A stretch of 7,062 nucleotides of DNA from Paramuribaculum sp. (GCA_029051835.1 JAIDKJ010000286.1:1-7062); one strand, 5' to 3'; numbered from the stretch's first letter, positions 1-7,062 are shown. The notes: generated from the sequence alone by a model not told the origin. Made by a program: numbers and translations.

Positions 1-111
1 GACTTGGGCATGGCTTAGGTACGGACGGTCCATGATGATGGTGCGGCAAACATTTGTCCGTCGGACGACGTTAATATCTCAATGATACTAACACACAATA
101 AGCAACCGATT

Positions 112-354
112 ATGAAATGTCGTCTATCGCCAAGGAGAATATTCAGCATGCTCGTCATAGCGTTTGTGGCGCTTGGCGCCGGAGGCTGCGGCACAATCCG
201 CACCCACTGGGGCATGGAACATGACTACCGGTATGATTTCGATGATGGCGGTCATCATCACCATCACAAGAAACACAAGAAGGATAAGAAACATCACAAG
301 AAGTACAAGAAATACTACAAACAGCATCGTCATCACGACAACGACGATGACTGA
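112..354 (+). CDS. Small lipoprotein with His/Lys/Asp-rich tail, function unknown
   Basis: An 80-residue protein that I cannot assign to a named family. The N-terminus looks like a lipoprotein signal: a basic start (MKCRLSPRR), a hydrophobic stretch at about residues 13-23, and the lipobox-like AGGC with the acylated cysteine at residue 26. No acidic cluster follows Cys26, so surface export through the Bacteroidetes lipoprotein export signal is not suggested; a periplasm-facing anchor is inferred. From about residue 44 the chain is low complexity: a run of five His, then HKK, DKK, YKK-type units, ending in Asp-rich residues, with about 11 His and 11 Lys in the last 37 positions. Such a tail could bind divalent metal or anionic polymer, but that is inference. 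The start at 112 gives the best signal peptide. ATG at 82 would add 10 polar residues, and ATG at 148 has an AAGGAG at 132-137 but would lose the basic n-region. The AI-2E gene lies 71 bp downstream on the same strand. Confidence 0.72.
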   Translation: MKCRLSPRRIFSMLVIAFVALGAGGCGTIRTHWGMEHDYRYDFDDGGHHHHHKKHKKDKKHHKKYKKYYKQHRHHDNDDD

Positions 355-425
355 ACCTCAGGCCAAACACCTTTAGTGAATCCGTTTCAGCTATAAAAAA
401 CACCACATCCGTCATACTATCCGAC

Positions 426-1547
426 ATGAATACGTCACGTCCGTTCACATTCGATCGCGTGGTCAGGATACTGGCCGGGCTGGCACTGCTTGCCGTCGCG
501 GTGTGGATGATCAACAAGCTGCGCAATGTGCTGCTGCCCTTCTGCCTGGCATGCCTGATAGCCTATCTTCTCGAGCCGCTTGTGGAGCTTCAGCGGAGCC
601 GGCTGCATCTGAAAGGACGCGTTGTAGCCGTGGTGCTGACACTGCTTGAGGTGACTGTGGTGATAGGACTGCTCTGGTATTTTTTCATGCCCTCGGTATT
701 AAAAGAGATAGACCAGATAGGCCAACTGATCAAAAACAGCCAGACGAGCAATGTGGCTGTGCCATTCGTTCCGGAGCATATAGCCGGAGCGCTCCGGCGG
801 TGGATCAGCTCGATAGATCCGGCCGATATTCTCAACGGCGCCCGCGTGGAGTCGCTGCTGAGTTCGGGAACAACGTTCATAGCGTCGACCATCGACTTCC
901 TTCTCCACACTCTCGAATGGCTTCTGACATTCATCTATGTGGTATTCATAATGATCGACTACAGCTCGCTCATGTCGGGCTTCAGAATGCTCGTGCCGAA
1001 ACGCTACCGCAAGGTGGTCTACCGTGTGAGCGACGACATCAAGGACAGTATGAACCGCTACTTCCGCAGCCAGGCGCTGATAGCCCTGTGTGCGGCGGTG
1101 TTCTACTGCATCGGATTCTCTATCGTCGGCATCCCGCTCGCGATCGTTCTCGGCCTGCTGGTAGGCTTCCTTTACCTCATACCCTACTTCCAGTATATCA
1201 CCCTGATCCCGGTGGCGCTGGTGTGTCTGATCGACTCCATGACCGGCACCGCCCAGTTCTGGCCCGAGCTGGGACAGTGCATACTGGTGTATGTGGTCAG
1301 CCAGTGTATCTGCGACTATGTGCTCACTCCAAAGATAATGGGTCACGCCATGGGGCTGAATCCGGCCATAATACTGCTGTCGCTTTCGGTGTGGGGATCG
1401 CTGATGGGTATCATAGGCATGATCATAGCCTTGCCGATGACCACCTTGCTGCTGGCCTACTATCATGAATATGTGGTGGGCGACCGTCCTAAAAGAAACG
1501 ACACCTCCCGCACCGTCCATGACGACGGCACGCATGCCGACCCATGA
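426..1547 (+). CDS. AI-2E family transporter (PerM/YdiK-like membrane protein)
   Basis: A 373-residue polytopic inner-membrane protein of the AI-2E transporter family, formerly the PerM/UPF0118 family. Members are reported to export autoinducer-2 or to act as ion-coupled antiporters, so the substrate here cannot be stated. Hydrophobic segments lie at about residues 15-29, 34-50, 66-88, 152-177, 214-245, 246-272, 284-300 and 312-345. The soluble region between about 90 and 150 is the usual extra-membrane domain. Family signatures seen are RYFRSQ near 211-216, the GFLYLIPYFQY segment at 247-257, and the conserved C-terminal block beginning LTPKIMGHAMGLNP at about 300, which runs into a Gly-rich helix ending ALPM at 335-338. 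Length is normal for the family. The last 25 residues are hydrophilic and probably cytoplasmic. The ATG at 426 has no Shine-Dalgarno sequence, as is usual in Bacteroidetes. The 71-bp gap before it shows no recognisable promoter or terminator, so cotranscription with the lipoprotein gene is possible. The gene converges with the C1 peptidase gene. Confidence 0.93.
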   Translation: MNTSRPFTFDRVVRILAGLALLAVAVWMINKLRNVLLPFCLACLIAYLLEPLVELQRSRLHLKGRVVAVVLTLLEVTVVIGLLWYFFMPSVLKEIDQIGQLIKNSQTSNVAVPFVPEHIAGALRRWISSIDPADILNGARVESLLSSGTTFIASTIDFLLHTLEWLLTFIYVVFIMIDYSSLMSGFRMLVPKRYRKVVYRVSDDIKDSMNRYFRSQALIALCAAVFYCIGFSIVGIPLAIVLGLLVGFLYLIPYFQYITLIPVALVCLIDSMTGTAQFWPELGQCILVYVVSQCICDYVLTPKIMGHAMGLNPAIILLSLSVWGSLMGIIGMIIALPMTTLLLAYYHEYVVGDRPKRNDTSRTVHDDGTHADP

Positions 1548-1594
1548 ATCCGATGCAGGAGGCGCAGACGGTTATTGGCGCTTAACGACGGATC

Positions 1595-2764
1595 TTATCG
1601 CAGACCCAGACGCTGCCGCAATGCCGCAGGCAGCGCATCCTTATGAAGCATCACATATATAGTCTTGGCGCGGACGAACGACTCCGACATATTGAGATAA
1701 CCTCCGAAATCGTTGCGTTCGGTGCCCCATGAGTTTTTGGTCACATAATATTTGGTGCCGTTCTGGTCCTTGGCCAGACCGGTGATGTGCATAAGGTGGT
1801 CATCGGTGGTGACAAACGTTTCGAACCCCTCCTGACGCACTTCGGGGGTGACTACTATCTCGGGGTAGGGGCGACGGAAAGCCATCACCGAATCCATGCG
1901 CTGAGCCTCTGTCAGCGGTGCGAACACAGCCGAGTCGGCCGCGGAGTAGCGCGACAGATCCTTGACATCGGGATTTATGGCCGCACCATTGGCATACCTG
2001 AACCCGCGCTCGCTGACGTCGCCATCCCAGCATACCGAATAGCCGCGGCGCAGCGCACCGTCGATCACCTCCATCAGCTCGTCGAGCGGCAGATTGTACT
2101 GGCGGGCGTGCTCCCAGTTGTCGGGCACTTCAAGCTCGAAAGCCTCATAATAGGGATGATGAGTAAAGGAAGTCAGCTCCACATAGTCGGCGGTGTTGAT
2201 GCCGAGCGACTCGGCAAACGATTTGGGAGTATACTTTTTGCCACGATAGGTGAATGTTTCGGGCAACGGTCCGAGATATGTGTCGAGCACGCTCTGTACC
2301 ATAGCGTCGTATTGCGGCGAACGCTTCTTGGCTTTCAGCGCCACTCCGGCCACAGCCTCAAGCATGGCCATCATCTCGCCGTGGTTATGGCGCGGCGAAT
2401 CATAGTTGATGCCTGAATACACCTCTTCGGGCACTATTCCCACCTGATTGTAGGCATTCAGGAACGTGTGGCTGAGCGAACCCTGTCCGATATTGCCGCG
2501 CCCGCGACGCAGATAATTGTCGTTAAGCTAATTGAGCAGCTTCTGACGGACTATGAACATTTCCGACAGATCGTGCTCGCCCTTACCCATGCGCAAAAGC
2601 TCCGATTCGATGAAGGAGGCTGTGGAGAAGCACCAGCATGTGCCGCTCGAAGCCTGATTTTTAACCGGTGTGACAGCCACGGAGTCGGTGACTGTAAAGT
2701 CGTAAGTCTGCGCCGATACCGACATGGCCAGCAGCAGCGAGATGAAAGAAACAGCGTGTTTCAT
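1595..2764 (-). pseudogene. Secreted C1 (papain/bleomycin-hydrolase-like) peptidase, interrupted by in-frame TAG
   Basis: This reading frame would encode 389 residues of a C1-family cysteine peptidase of the bleomycin hydrolase/aminopeptidase C type found in Bacteroidetes, but codon 79 (2528-2530) is TAG. Residues 1-19 (MKHAVSFISLLLAMSVSAQ) are a signal peptide, placing the product in the periplasm or outside. The catalytic cysteine is Cys43 in QASSGTCWCFST, with oxyanion-hole Gln37. The probable catalytic His is near residue 323 (DDHLMH) and the Asn is near 344 in KNSWG. The active-site set is therefore complete but divided by the stop. Before the TAG the frame reads FIVRQKLLN and after it LNDNYLRRGRGN; there is no frameshift and no other stop down to the TAA at 1595-1597. 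A single C-to-T change of a CAG (Gln) codon would explain it. Termination yields a 78-residue fragment. Restart at an internal GTG (2441-2443) would give a part lacking Cys43, so neither piece should be active. A recent nonsense mutation, a sequencing error or readthrough are the alternatives. Confidence 0.85.
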
Positions 2765-2766
2765 TA

Positions 2767-2821
2767 TCGTTATAAGTAACTCTTAAAAATTAGTTTATGT
2801 CGTTATGCTTACCAGTAACTC
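2767..2821 (-). repeat. Split direct repeat in the C1 peptidase leader
   Basis: In the gene's orientation two modules, GAGTTACT and ATAACGA, occur twice in the same order. The copy nearest the gene spans 2767-2782 with one base between the modules, ending three bases before the ATG. The far copy spans 2800-2821 with seven bases between them. The two copies bracket the weak promoter candidate. This could be a pair of regulator-binding sites or chance in AT-rich DNA; no regulator is identifiable. Confidence 0.4.
2785..2816 (-). promoter_or_regulatory. Candidate Bacteroidetes-type promoter for the C1 peptidase gene
   Basis: On the minus strand TAATTTTT (2785-2792) matches the Bacteroidetes -7 consensus TAnnTTTG at all but the last base. 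An ACTG (2813-2816), a poor match to the -33 TTTG, lies 20 nt upstream, within the usual spacer range. The -7 element sits 20 nt before the ATG, implying a very short leader. The match is weak and AT-rich DNA gives such hits by chance. Confidence 0.28.
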
Positions 2822-2840
2822 ACGCATACTGCGAGCTACT
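2814..2840 (-). other. Predicted RNA hairpin between the C69 and C1 genes
   Basis: Read on the minus strand, the arms AGTAGCTCGC and GTGAGTTACT pair over 10 bp, including two G-U pairs, around a 7-nt loop. It begins 21 nt beyond the C69 stop codon. No U-tract follows, so it is not a standard intrinsic terminator. It may end or protect the speA-truA-C69 transcript, and its 3' arm is also part of the far copy of the direct repeat. On the opposite strand the two G-U pairs become mismatches, so the structure favours minus-strand RNA. Confidence 0.35.
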
Positions 2841-2861
2841 TATGATGTTTTGATTAATCAA

Positions 2862-4466
2862 TCAGAATCCACGTGCGAAACGTGCCCAGAACCGGCGACC
2901 GAGTTCGGTCCACCGCTGCATTGCCGCTCCGGCGAAATCGGCGGTATAGCCTGTAAGGAACCTTGCGGCGGCTTCAGATCCGTCGGCTTCAAGCACCTGC
3001 GCATAGCGGCTCTCCACGTAGGGCATCTCTGCGAAACCCTTTTCGGTGAAGTGACGGCGCGCATCGGTCATCTCGGTACGGGTATCGCCCCATCGCACTG
3101 TGGCAAGCCTGTTGGCACGGCGGAATGGCCATACGGCTGCGTTCTCGTCATATCGCAGCTGTCCGTCGACCTTGAAAGCATCGGGAAGATCGGTAGTGCC
3201 GGCAAACACCGGCATACGCGGACTCTGTCCGGGATTGTCGAAAGCCACCCAGGCCACGCCGCCCACTGCATCGGGGAGCCATCCGCGGCACTGTATGACG
3301 GTGGAATACGCACACTGCGGCACCGACACATTGCGCACGTTGACCACAGTAGAATCCTTAACGGCATTGAGCAGCTGCATCATGTCGCGGCCCATCCAGG
3401 GATTGGCCACCGGACTGACCACCGTATCCATCTCCCCGGTAGCACGGTTCTTGCGGGCGACCTTGAGATTGCGTGTCATATCGAAGCCGGTTCCCTCGTA
3501 GGTGGAGGCAAGCAGCTCCATGACAAGCTGCGGCGACACGAGGCTGTCGGGCCGGACGCTCACCGGAAGCTCTTCGGCATTGTAATCGAGGCGGAGCGAG
3601 GGAGCCAGACGGTCGAGAATAAAGTATTCGCGCACACTGAACGATTTAGGCTCTCCGAAATAGTTGCCGCCGGCATAAGCTTTCCAGAAACGGAACGGCT
3701 CTTTGCCATCCCAGAATCCCATGCGCCGGGCCACCTCAAATACATTGTCCGACGCCATGCAGTTGGCGGTGTCGGCAGGATTGACAGCGGAGATACGAGG
3801 TATGTTGGCCGACACTCCGACATGATCGTCGGGAATGCGCACAGCCGCCCACACGCCTCCGATCGAGTCGGGGCCTTCGCCGAAAATCTCGAACTGCCAC
3901 ACCTCGCGGGGATCGGCTATGGTCAGGCACTCGCCCGAATCGCCATAGCCATAGCGCTTGACGAGCTGTCCCATCAGACGGATAGCCTGACGCGCGGTGA
4001 CACACCGCTGCAACGCCAGCCTCTGCAGCTCCTCTATGCGGAAAAGTCCACGCGGGTTTTCAAGCTCGCGCCGTCCGGATATGGTAGTTTCGCCCATGGC
4101 GAGCTGACGTTCGTTGAGGCAAGGATAGGCTGTGTTGAGAAAAGCGTAGGTTTCGGCCGGCTGCGGTATGGTGTCGAGCACACGCATACCACGCGCTCCG
4201 GTGGAATGATCGGTGTGCATCCGTCCGCTGACCACAGTTGCCGTCGTGTCGCGCTCATAACGGGTGCCGGGGACTATATCCATCCATGTGCGGTAATTGC
4301 CGTCACAGGTGTGTGATGTGATGACCGATCCGTCGGTCGAAGCCTTGCGTCCGACCATGATACTGGTGCAGCTCACACGGTCGGGAAGCGGTTCGACCGT
4401 AGTGGCCGTAGCCGCTGAGCCTGCAAGCAACAGGAGCGACAACGATAAGAAAATGTGATGTTTCAT
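2862..4466 (-). CDS. Secreted C69-family dipeptidase
   Basis: A 534-residue peptidase of family C69, N-terminal-nucleophile hydrolases that split dipeptides and short peptides. The chosen ATG (4464-4466) overlaps the truA stop codon and starts a clear signal peptide (MKHHIFLSLSLLLLAGSAA, then ATATT), which points to export. The frame stays open upstream through truA, but that extension is truA antiframe and not a signal peptide. The nucleophile is predicted to be Cys33 in VSCTSIMVGRKAS; in the family it becomes N-terminal by autoprocessing, here between Ser32 and Cys33. Other family marks are MGETTISGRREL (124-135), the LQRCVTARQAI helix (152-162), and YGYGDSGECLTIADPREVW (172-190), followed by EIFGEG. 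Length is normal for secreted Bacteroidetes members. It is the last gene of the speA-truA-C69 run. A 503-codon open frame on the opposite strand is an antisense artefact. Substrate specificity cannot be read from the sequence. Confidence 0.9.
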   Translation of the reverse strand: MKHHIFLSLSLLLLAGSAATATTVEPLPDRVSCTSIMVGRKASTDGSVITSHTCDGNYRTWMDIVPGTRYERDTTATVVSGRMHTDHSTGARGMRVLDTIPQPAETYAFLNTAYPCLNERQLAMGETTISGRRELENPRGLFRIEELQRLALQRCVTARQAIRLMGQLVKRYGYGDSGECLTIADPREVWQFEIFGEGPDSIGGVWAAVRIPDDHVGVSANIPRISAVNPADTANCMASDNVFEVARRMGFWDGKEPFRFWKAYAGGNYFGEPKSFSVREYFILDRLAPSLRLDYNAEELPVSVRPDSLVSPQLVMELLASTYEGTGFDMTRNLKVARKNRATGEMDTVVSPVANPWMGRDMMQLLNAVKDSTVVNVRNVSVPQCAYSTVIQCRGWLPDAVGGVAWVAFDNPGQSPRMPVFAGTTDLPDAFKVDGQLRYDENAAVWPFRRANRLATVRWGDTRTEMTDARRHFTEKGFAEMPYVESRYAQVLEADGSEAAARFLTGYTADFAGAAMQRWTELGRRFWARFARGF

Positions 4467-5278
4467 TGATTGATATATTTTGCTGTGGATGCGTCGAAAT
4501 AAGGATAGGTGACATCCCACAGGTAGAGAGCCTGCGGGGGCATCGATGTGCCGGCGGCGCATCGGTCGCGGGCCTCGACCACGCGCGCGAATCCATCGAG
4601 CGAGAGCTTGCCGCGCCCTACCTCGACGAGCGTGCCTACCACCGCGCGCACCATATTGCGCAGGAAACGGTCGGCCGTGATCTCGAATGCCCATCCGCCG
4701 GGTATGCCTTCGACCGGCGTCCATCGGGCATGACTGACGCGGCATATCGTGGTGCGCGCATCGGAATGAAGCTTGGCGAACGAAGCGAAATCGCTGACGT
4801 CGAGCAACATGGCCGCCGCCGCATTCATAGCTTCGAAATCAAGCCTCGGTCCGCACTGCCACGCAAGCCAATGGAAAAACGGATTCTTGCGTTCGAGCGC
4901 ATAATAACGGTATGTGCGCGAGGTGGCATCAAACCGGGCATGGGCATCGGAATGCACAGGCGTCAGCGAATGCAGGGCTATGTCGGGACCGCACAGAGCG
5001 TTGAGTCCGCGCAAGAGAGCGTCGGCAGGCGGAGCGCCGCAGGGCATATCGGCATGCGCCACCATCATGCGCGCGTTTACCCCGGCATCGGTGCGGCCGG
5101 CGCCTACCACAGCCACTTTTTGTCCGGTCAGCTTCGCCAGCGCGTCCTCGATTACCTGCTGTACGCTGACAGCGCCGGGCTGCACCTGCCAGCCGTGGAA
5201 CGGCGCGCCTCGATAGGAGAGCGTCAGAAAGCAGCGCCGGGGCGCCTGATCACTCTTTGTCGAGATAGGTGTATCCAT
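4463..5278 (-). CDS. truA: tRNA pseudouridine(38-40) synthase TruA
   Basis: A 271-residue cytoplasmic enzyme that converts uridine to pseudouridine at positions 38, 39 and 40 in the anticodon arm of many tRNAs. The catalytic aspartate is Asp64 in VVGAGRTDAGVNA (58-69). The family usually has His where this protein has Asn68 (GVHA). Further TruA signatures are the N-terminal LTLSYRGAPFHGWQ (18-31), RFDATSRTYRYYAL (115-128), FASFAKLHSDARTT (164-177) and the C-terminal FLRNMVRAVVGTLVEVGRGK (205-224). The ATG at 5276-5278 is the only plausible start before the conserved domain. It places the first ten codons inside the 3' end of speA (29-nt overlap), while the stop codon shares an ATGA with the start of the C69 gene. 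Translational coupling on one mRNA is the natural reading. Length matches the family. Confidence 0.95.
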   Translation of the reverse strand: MDTPISTKSDQAPRRCFLTLSYRGAPFHGWQVQPGAVSVQQVIEDALAKLTGQKVAVVGAGRTDAGVNARMMVAHADMPCGAPPADALLRGLNALCGPDIALHSLTPVHSDAHARFDATSRTYRYYALERKNPFFHWLAWQCGPRLDFEAMNAAAAMLLDVSDFASFAKLHSDARTTICRVSHARWTPVEGIPGGWAFEITADRFLRNMVRAVVGTLVEVGRGKLSLDGFARVVEARDRCAAGTSMPPQALYLWDVTYPYFDASTAKYINQ

Positions 5279-7062
5279 AAAGGCCCGAACGGTAATTGCT
5301 GAGGAACTCGCGACCCTCCTCGGGTGTGATCTTTCCGGCCCGCATCGACATAGACACCCACGTTTCGACATTGCGCACCAGCTTTTTGGGATTGTAGGCA
5401 ACGTAGTCGAGCACGTCGGCAACGGTTTCGCCGTCGATCACGCGGTCGATCTCATAGCGGTCGCGATGAACGCTTATATGCACCGCGTTGGTGTCGCCGA
5501 AGAGATTGTGTAGGTCGCCGAGTATCTCCTGATATGCTCCCGCCAGGAACACTCCGATATAGTAATGTTCGCCATCCTTCACGGGGTGTACGGGCAGCGA
5601 GCTGACTGTGCCGTGGGGGCTGATGAAGTTGGCTATCTTGCCGTCGGAATCGCAAGTGATATCCTGTATGGTGCAGTTGCGCACAGGCTTTTCGTCGAGC
5701 CTCTGTATGGGCATGATCGGGAACAGCTGATCGATGGCCCACAGATCGGGGAGCGACTGGAACAGCGAGAAGTTGCAGAAATATTTGTCGGGGAGCATAC
5801 GCGCTATCTTGCGCAGCTCCTCGGGAGCATGCTTGAGCGTAGAAGCCATCTCTCCCACCTCGCGGGCTATGGACCAGAATAGTTTCTCGATCTGTGCGCG
5901 TGTGCGCAGGTCGAGCATTCCGAGGCTGAAAAGATCGAGTGCTTCCTCGCGTATCTGCAGGGCGTCGTGCCAGCTTTCGAACAGCCGCGGATGATCGAGC
6001 CGATCCCATATATCGTAGAGTTCGCGTGCCAGTTCATGGTCATCAGGACCTATCTCCTGAGTCTCCTTCCATGAGGGGAGCGAAGTGGTTTCGAGCACCT
6101 CGAACACGAGCACCGAATGATGAGCCGCGAGCGAACGTCCGCTCTCGGTGATGATGTTGGGCTGGCTGAGGCCGTTTTTCTTGCACACCTCCACGAGCGC
6201 CGACACGGCATCGTTGGCATACTCCTGAATGGAATAGTTCATGGAGCTTTCCGACGCCGAGCTGCGGGTGCCGTCGTAGTCCACCCCAAGTCCTCCGCCG
6301 ATGTCGACAAAATCTATTTTATAGCCCAGATGCGAGAGCTGGGCATAAAACTGCGTGGCCTCGCGCAAGGCATTCTTGATGCGGCGTATCTTCGTGACCT
6401 GACTGCCTATATGGAAATGGATCAGCTTAAGGCAGTCGGTCATCTTGTTCTTCTCAAGTATGTCGAGAGCCTCAAGCAGTTCGCTCGAGTTGAGTCCGAA
6501 CTTCGACTGGTCGCCTCCCGACTCCTCCCATTTGCCCGAACCGGTCGATGAGAGTTTTATGCGTATGCCCACGTTGGGTTTGATCTTCAGACGCTTGGCC
6601 ACCGAAGCTATCAGCACCAGCTCATGGATCTTCTCTACCACAATAAATATGTGACGTCCCATCTTCTGGGCCAGCAATGCAAGCTCTATGAACTCCACAT
6701 CCTTATATCCGTTGCAGATGATCAGAGCGTTGTCGTCGATATTGGTGGCCAGAACAGCGTGAAGCTCTGGTTTCGATCCGGCCTCAAGGCCTATATTGAA
6801 CTTTTTGCCGTGGCTGACGATTTCCTCCACCACCGGACGCATCTGGTTGACCTTGATCGGATAAATAATGAAATTCTTGGCGCTGTAGCCATATTCCTCG
6901 GCAGCCTGACGGAAACACCGTGAGATCTTTTCGATACGGTTGTCGAGGATATCGGGAAAACGGAGCAGTACAGGCGCCGTGACGTCGCGCACCTGAAGCT
7001 CATCCATCACCTCTTTGAGATCGACAGATGCATAACCTTCGCGCGGGGTCACCGACACATGA
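5250..7062 (-). CDS. speA: Biosynthetic arginine decarboxylase SpeA, N-terminus cut by window edge
   Basis: A PLP-dependent enzyme that decarboxylates arginine to agmatine, the first step of the agmatine route to putrescine and other polyamines. About 603 codons are visible before the TGA at 5250. The frame is still open at the right edge (His codon at 7059-7061), and the GTG at 7056-7058 is an internal Val codon, because the protein there reads HVSVTPREGY, as within full-length Bacteroidetes SpeA. About 28 N-terminal residues are judged missing from a usual length near 630. Numbering from that Val, the PLP-binding lysine is Lys69 in YPIKVNQ (66-72). Other marks are NIGLEAGSKPELH (88-100), HFHIGSQ (214-220), the phosphate-binding GGGLG (254-258), ESGR (305-308) and the C-terminal-domain cysteine Cys469 in DITCDSDG. 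The whole visible domain order is intact. It is the first visible gene of the overlapping run with truA and the C69 peptidase. Promoter and start lie outside the window. Confidence 0.96.
   Translation of the reverse strand, partial: HVSVTPREGYASVDLKEVMDELQVRDVTAPVLLRFPDILDNRIEKISRCFRQAAEEYGYSAKNFIIYPIKVNQMRPVVEEIVSHGKKFNIGLEAGSKPELHAVLATNIDDNALIICNGYKDVEFIELALLAQKMGRHIFIVVEKIHELVLIASVAKRLKIKPNVGIRIKLSSTGSGKWEESGGDQSKFGLNSSELLEALDILEKNKMTDCLKLIHFHIGSQVTKIRRIKNALREATQFYAQLSHLGYKIDFVDIGGGLGVDYDGTRSSASESSMNYSIQEYANDAVSALVEVCKKNGLSQPNIITESGRSLAAHHSVLVFEVLETTSLPSWKETQEIGPDDHELARELYDIWDRLDHPRLFESWHDALQIREEALDLFSLGMLDLRTRAQIEKLFWSIAREVGEMASTLKHAPEELRKIARMLPDKYFCNFSLFQSLPDLWAIDQLFPIMPIQRLDEKPVRNCTIQDITCDSDGKIANFISPHGTVSSLPVHPVKDGEHYYIGVFLAGAYQEILGDLHNLFGDTNAVHISVHRDRYEIDRVIDGETVADVLDYVAYNPKKLVRNVETWVSMSMRAGKITPEEGREFLSNYRSGLYGYTYLDKE

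Noticed and set aside
21..70. Short inverted repeats (ACGGAC with GTCCGT; CGTCG with CGACG) as an upstream terminator or operator.
   Set aside because: Stems of 5-6 bp with either a long loop or almost none, no T-tract, and no upstream gene visible to terminate.
699..1535. A 278-codon minus-strand open frame.
   Set aside because: Antisense to the AI-2E gene; composition is that of a shadow frame.
1611..1635. Inverted repeat CGCTGCC/GGCAGCG as a terminator between the convergent genes.
   Set aside because: It lies inside the C1 peptidase coding region, has an 11-base loop and no T-tract.
2850..2861. Perfect palindrome TTGATTAATCAA just after the C69 stop codon.
   Set aside because: It has no loop, is AT-rich and short; such a site could arise by chance and nothing ties it to a regulator.
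2805..4316. A 503-codon open frame on the plus strand.
   Set aside because: It lies almost wholly antisense to the C69 dipeptidase gene, has no recognisable domain and is rich in His, Arg and Gly as expected from the reverse of GC-rich codons.
4467..4745. A 93-codon N-terminal extension of the C69 frame.
   Set aside because: It lies within truA, is Arg-rich out-of-frame sequence, and would bury a good signal peptide.
4466..5302. A 278-codon plus-strand open frame.
   Set aside because: Antisense to truA, whose family motifs are unmistakable; no domain is visible in the plus-strand frame.
5279..5422. A 48-codon N-terminal extension of truA.
   Set aside because: It is wholly inside speA and precedes the normal TruA N-terminus.
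7056..7058. GTG as the start codon of speA.
   Set aside because: The frame stays open to the edge and the residues there match the interior of full-length SpeA, so it is a Val codon in a truncated gene.

Overview
The window looks like ordinary chromosomal DNA from a Bacteroidales gut-type bacterium, possibly of the Muribaculaceae. This rests on the moderately GC-rich coding sequence, AT-rich leaders without Shine-Dalgarno sequences, a Bacteroidetes-type arginine decarboxylase, and secreted C1 and C69 peptidases typical of that phylum. The placement is by protein resemblance from memory and was not searched. There are no rRNA or tRNA genes, mobile elements, CRISPR arrays or phage genes.

Layout. 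Positions 1-111 hold no assignable gene. Two plus-strand genes follow: a small lipoprotein with a His/Lys/Asp-rich tail (112-354) and an AI-2E/PerM-family membrane protein (426-1547). Everything to the right is on the minus strand and is read from the right edge leftwards: speA (biosynthetic arginine decarboxylase, N-terminus cut by the window edge), truA (tRNA pseudouridine synthase), a secreted C69 dipeptidase, then, after a 97-bp gap, a secreted C1 (papain/bleomycin-hydrolase-like) peptidase whose frame is broken by one in-frame TAG. The AI-2E gene and the C1 gene converge across only 47 bp with no clear terminator.

How the genes fit together. speA, truA and the C69 gene overlap (29 nt, then a 4-nt ATGA overlap), so they are very probably one translationally coupled transcript joining polyamine synthesis, tRNA modification and extracytoplasmic peptide breakdown. 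The C1 gene has a leader of its own, with a weak promoter candidate bracketed by two copies of a split direct repeat. Together the C69 and C1 genes form a small peptide-degradation cluster.

I found no convincing undescribed system. The points most worth a second look are the single premature TAG in an otherwise intact C1 peptidase gene, the repeated motif in its leader, and the charged low-complexity tail of the lipoprotein.
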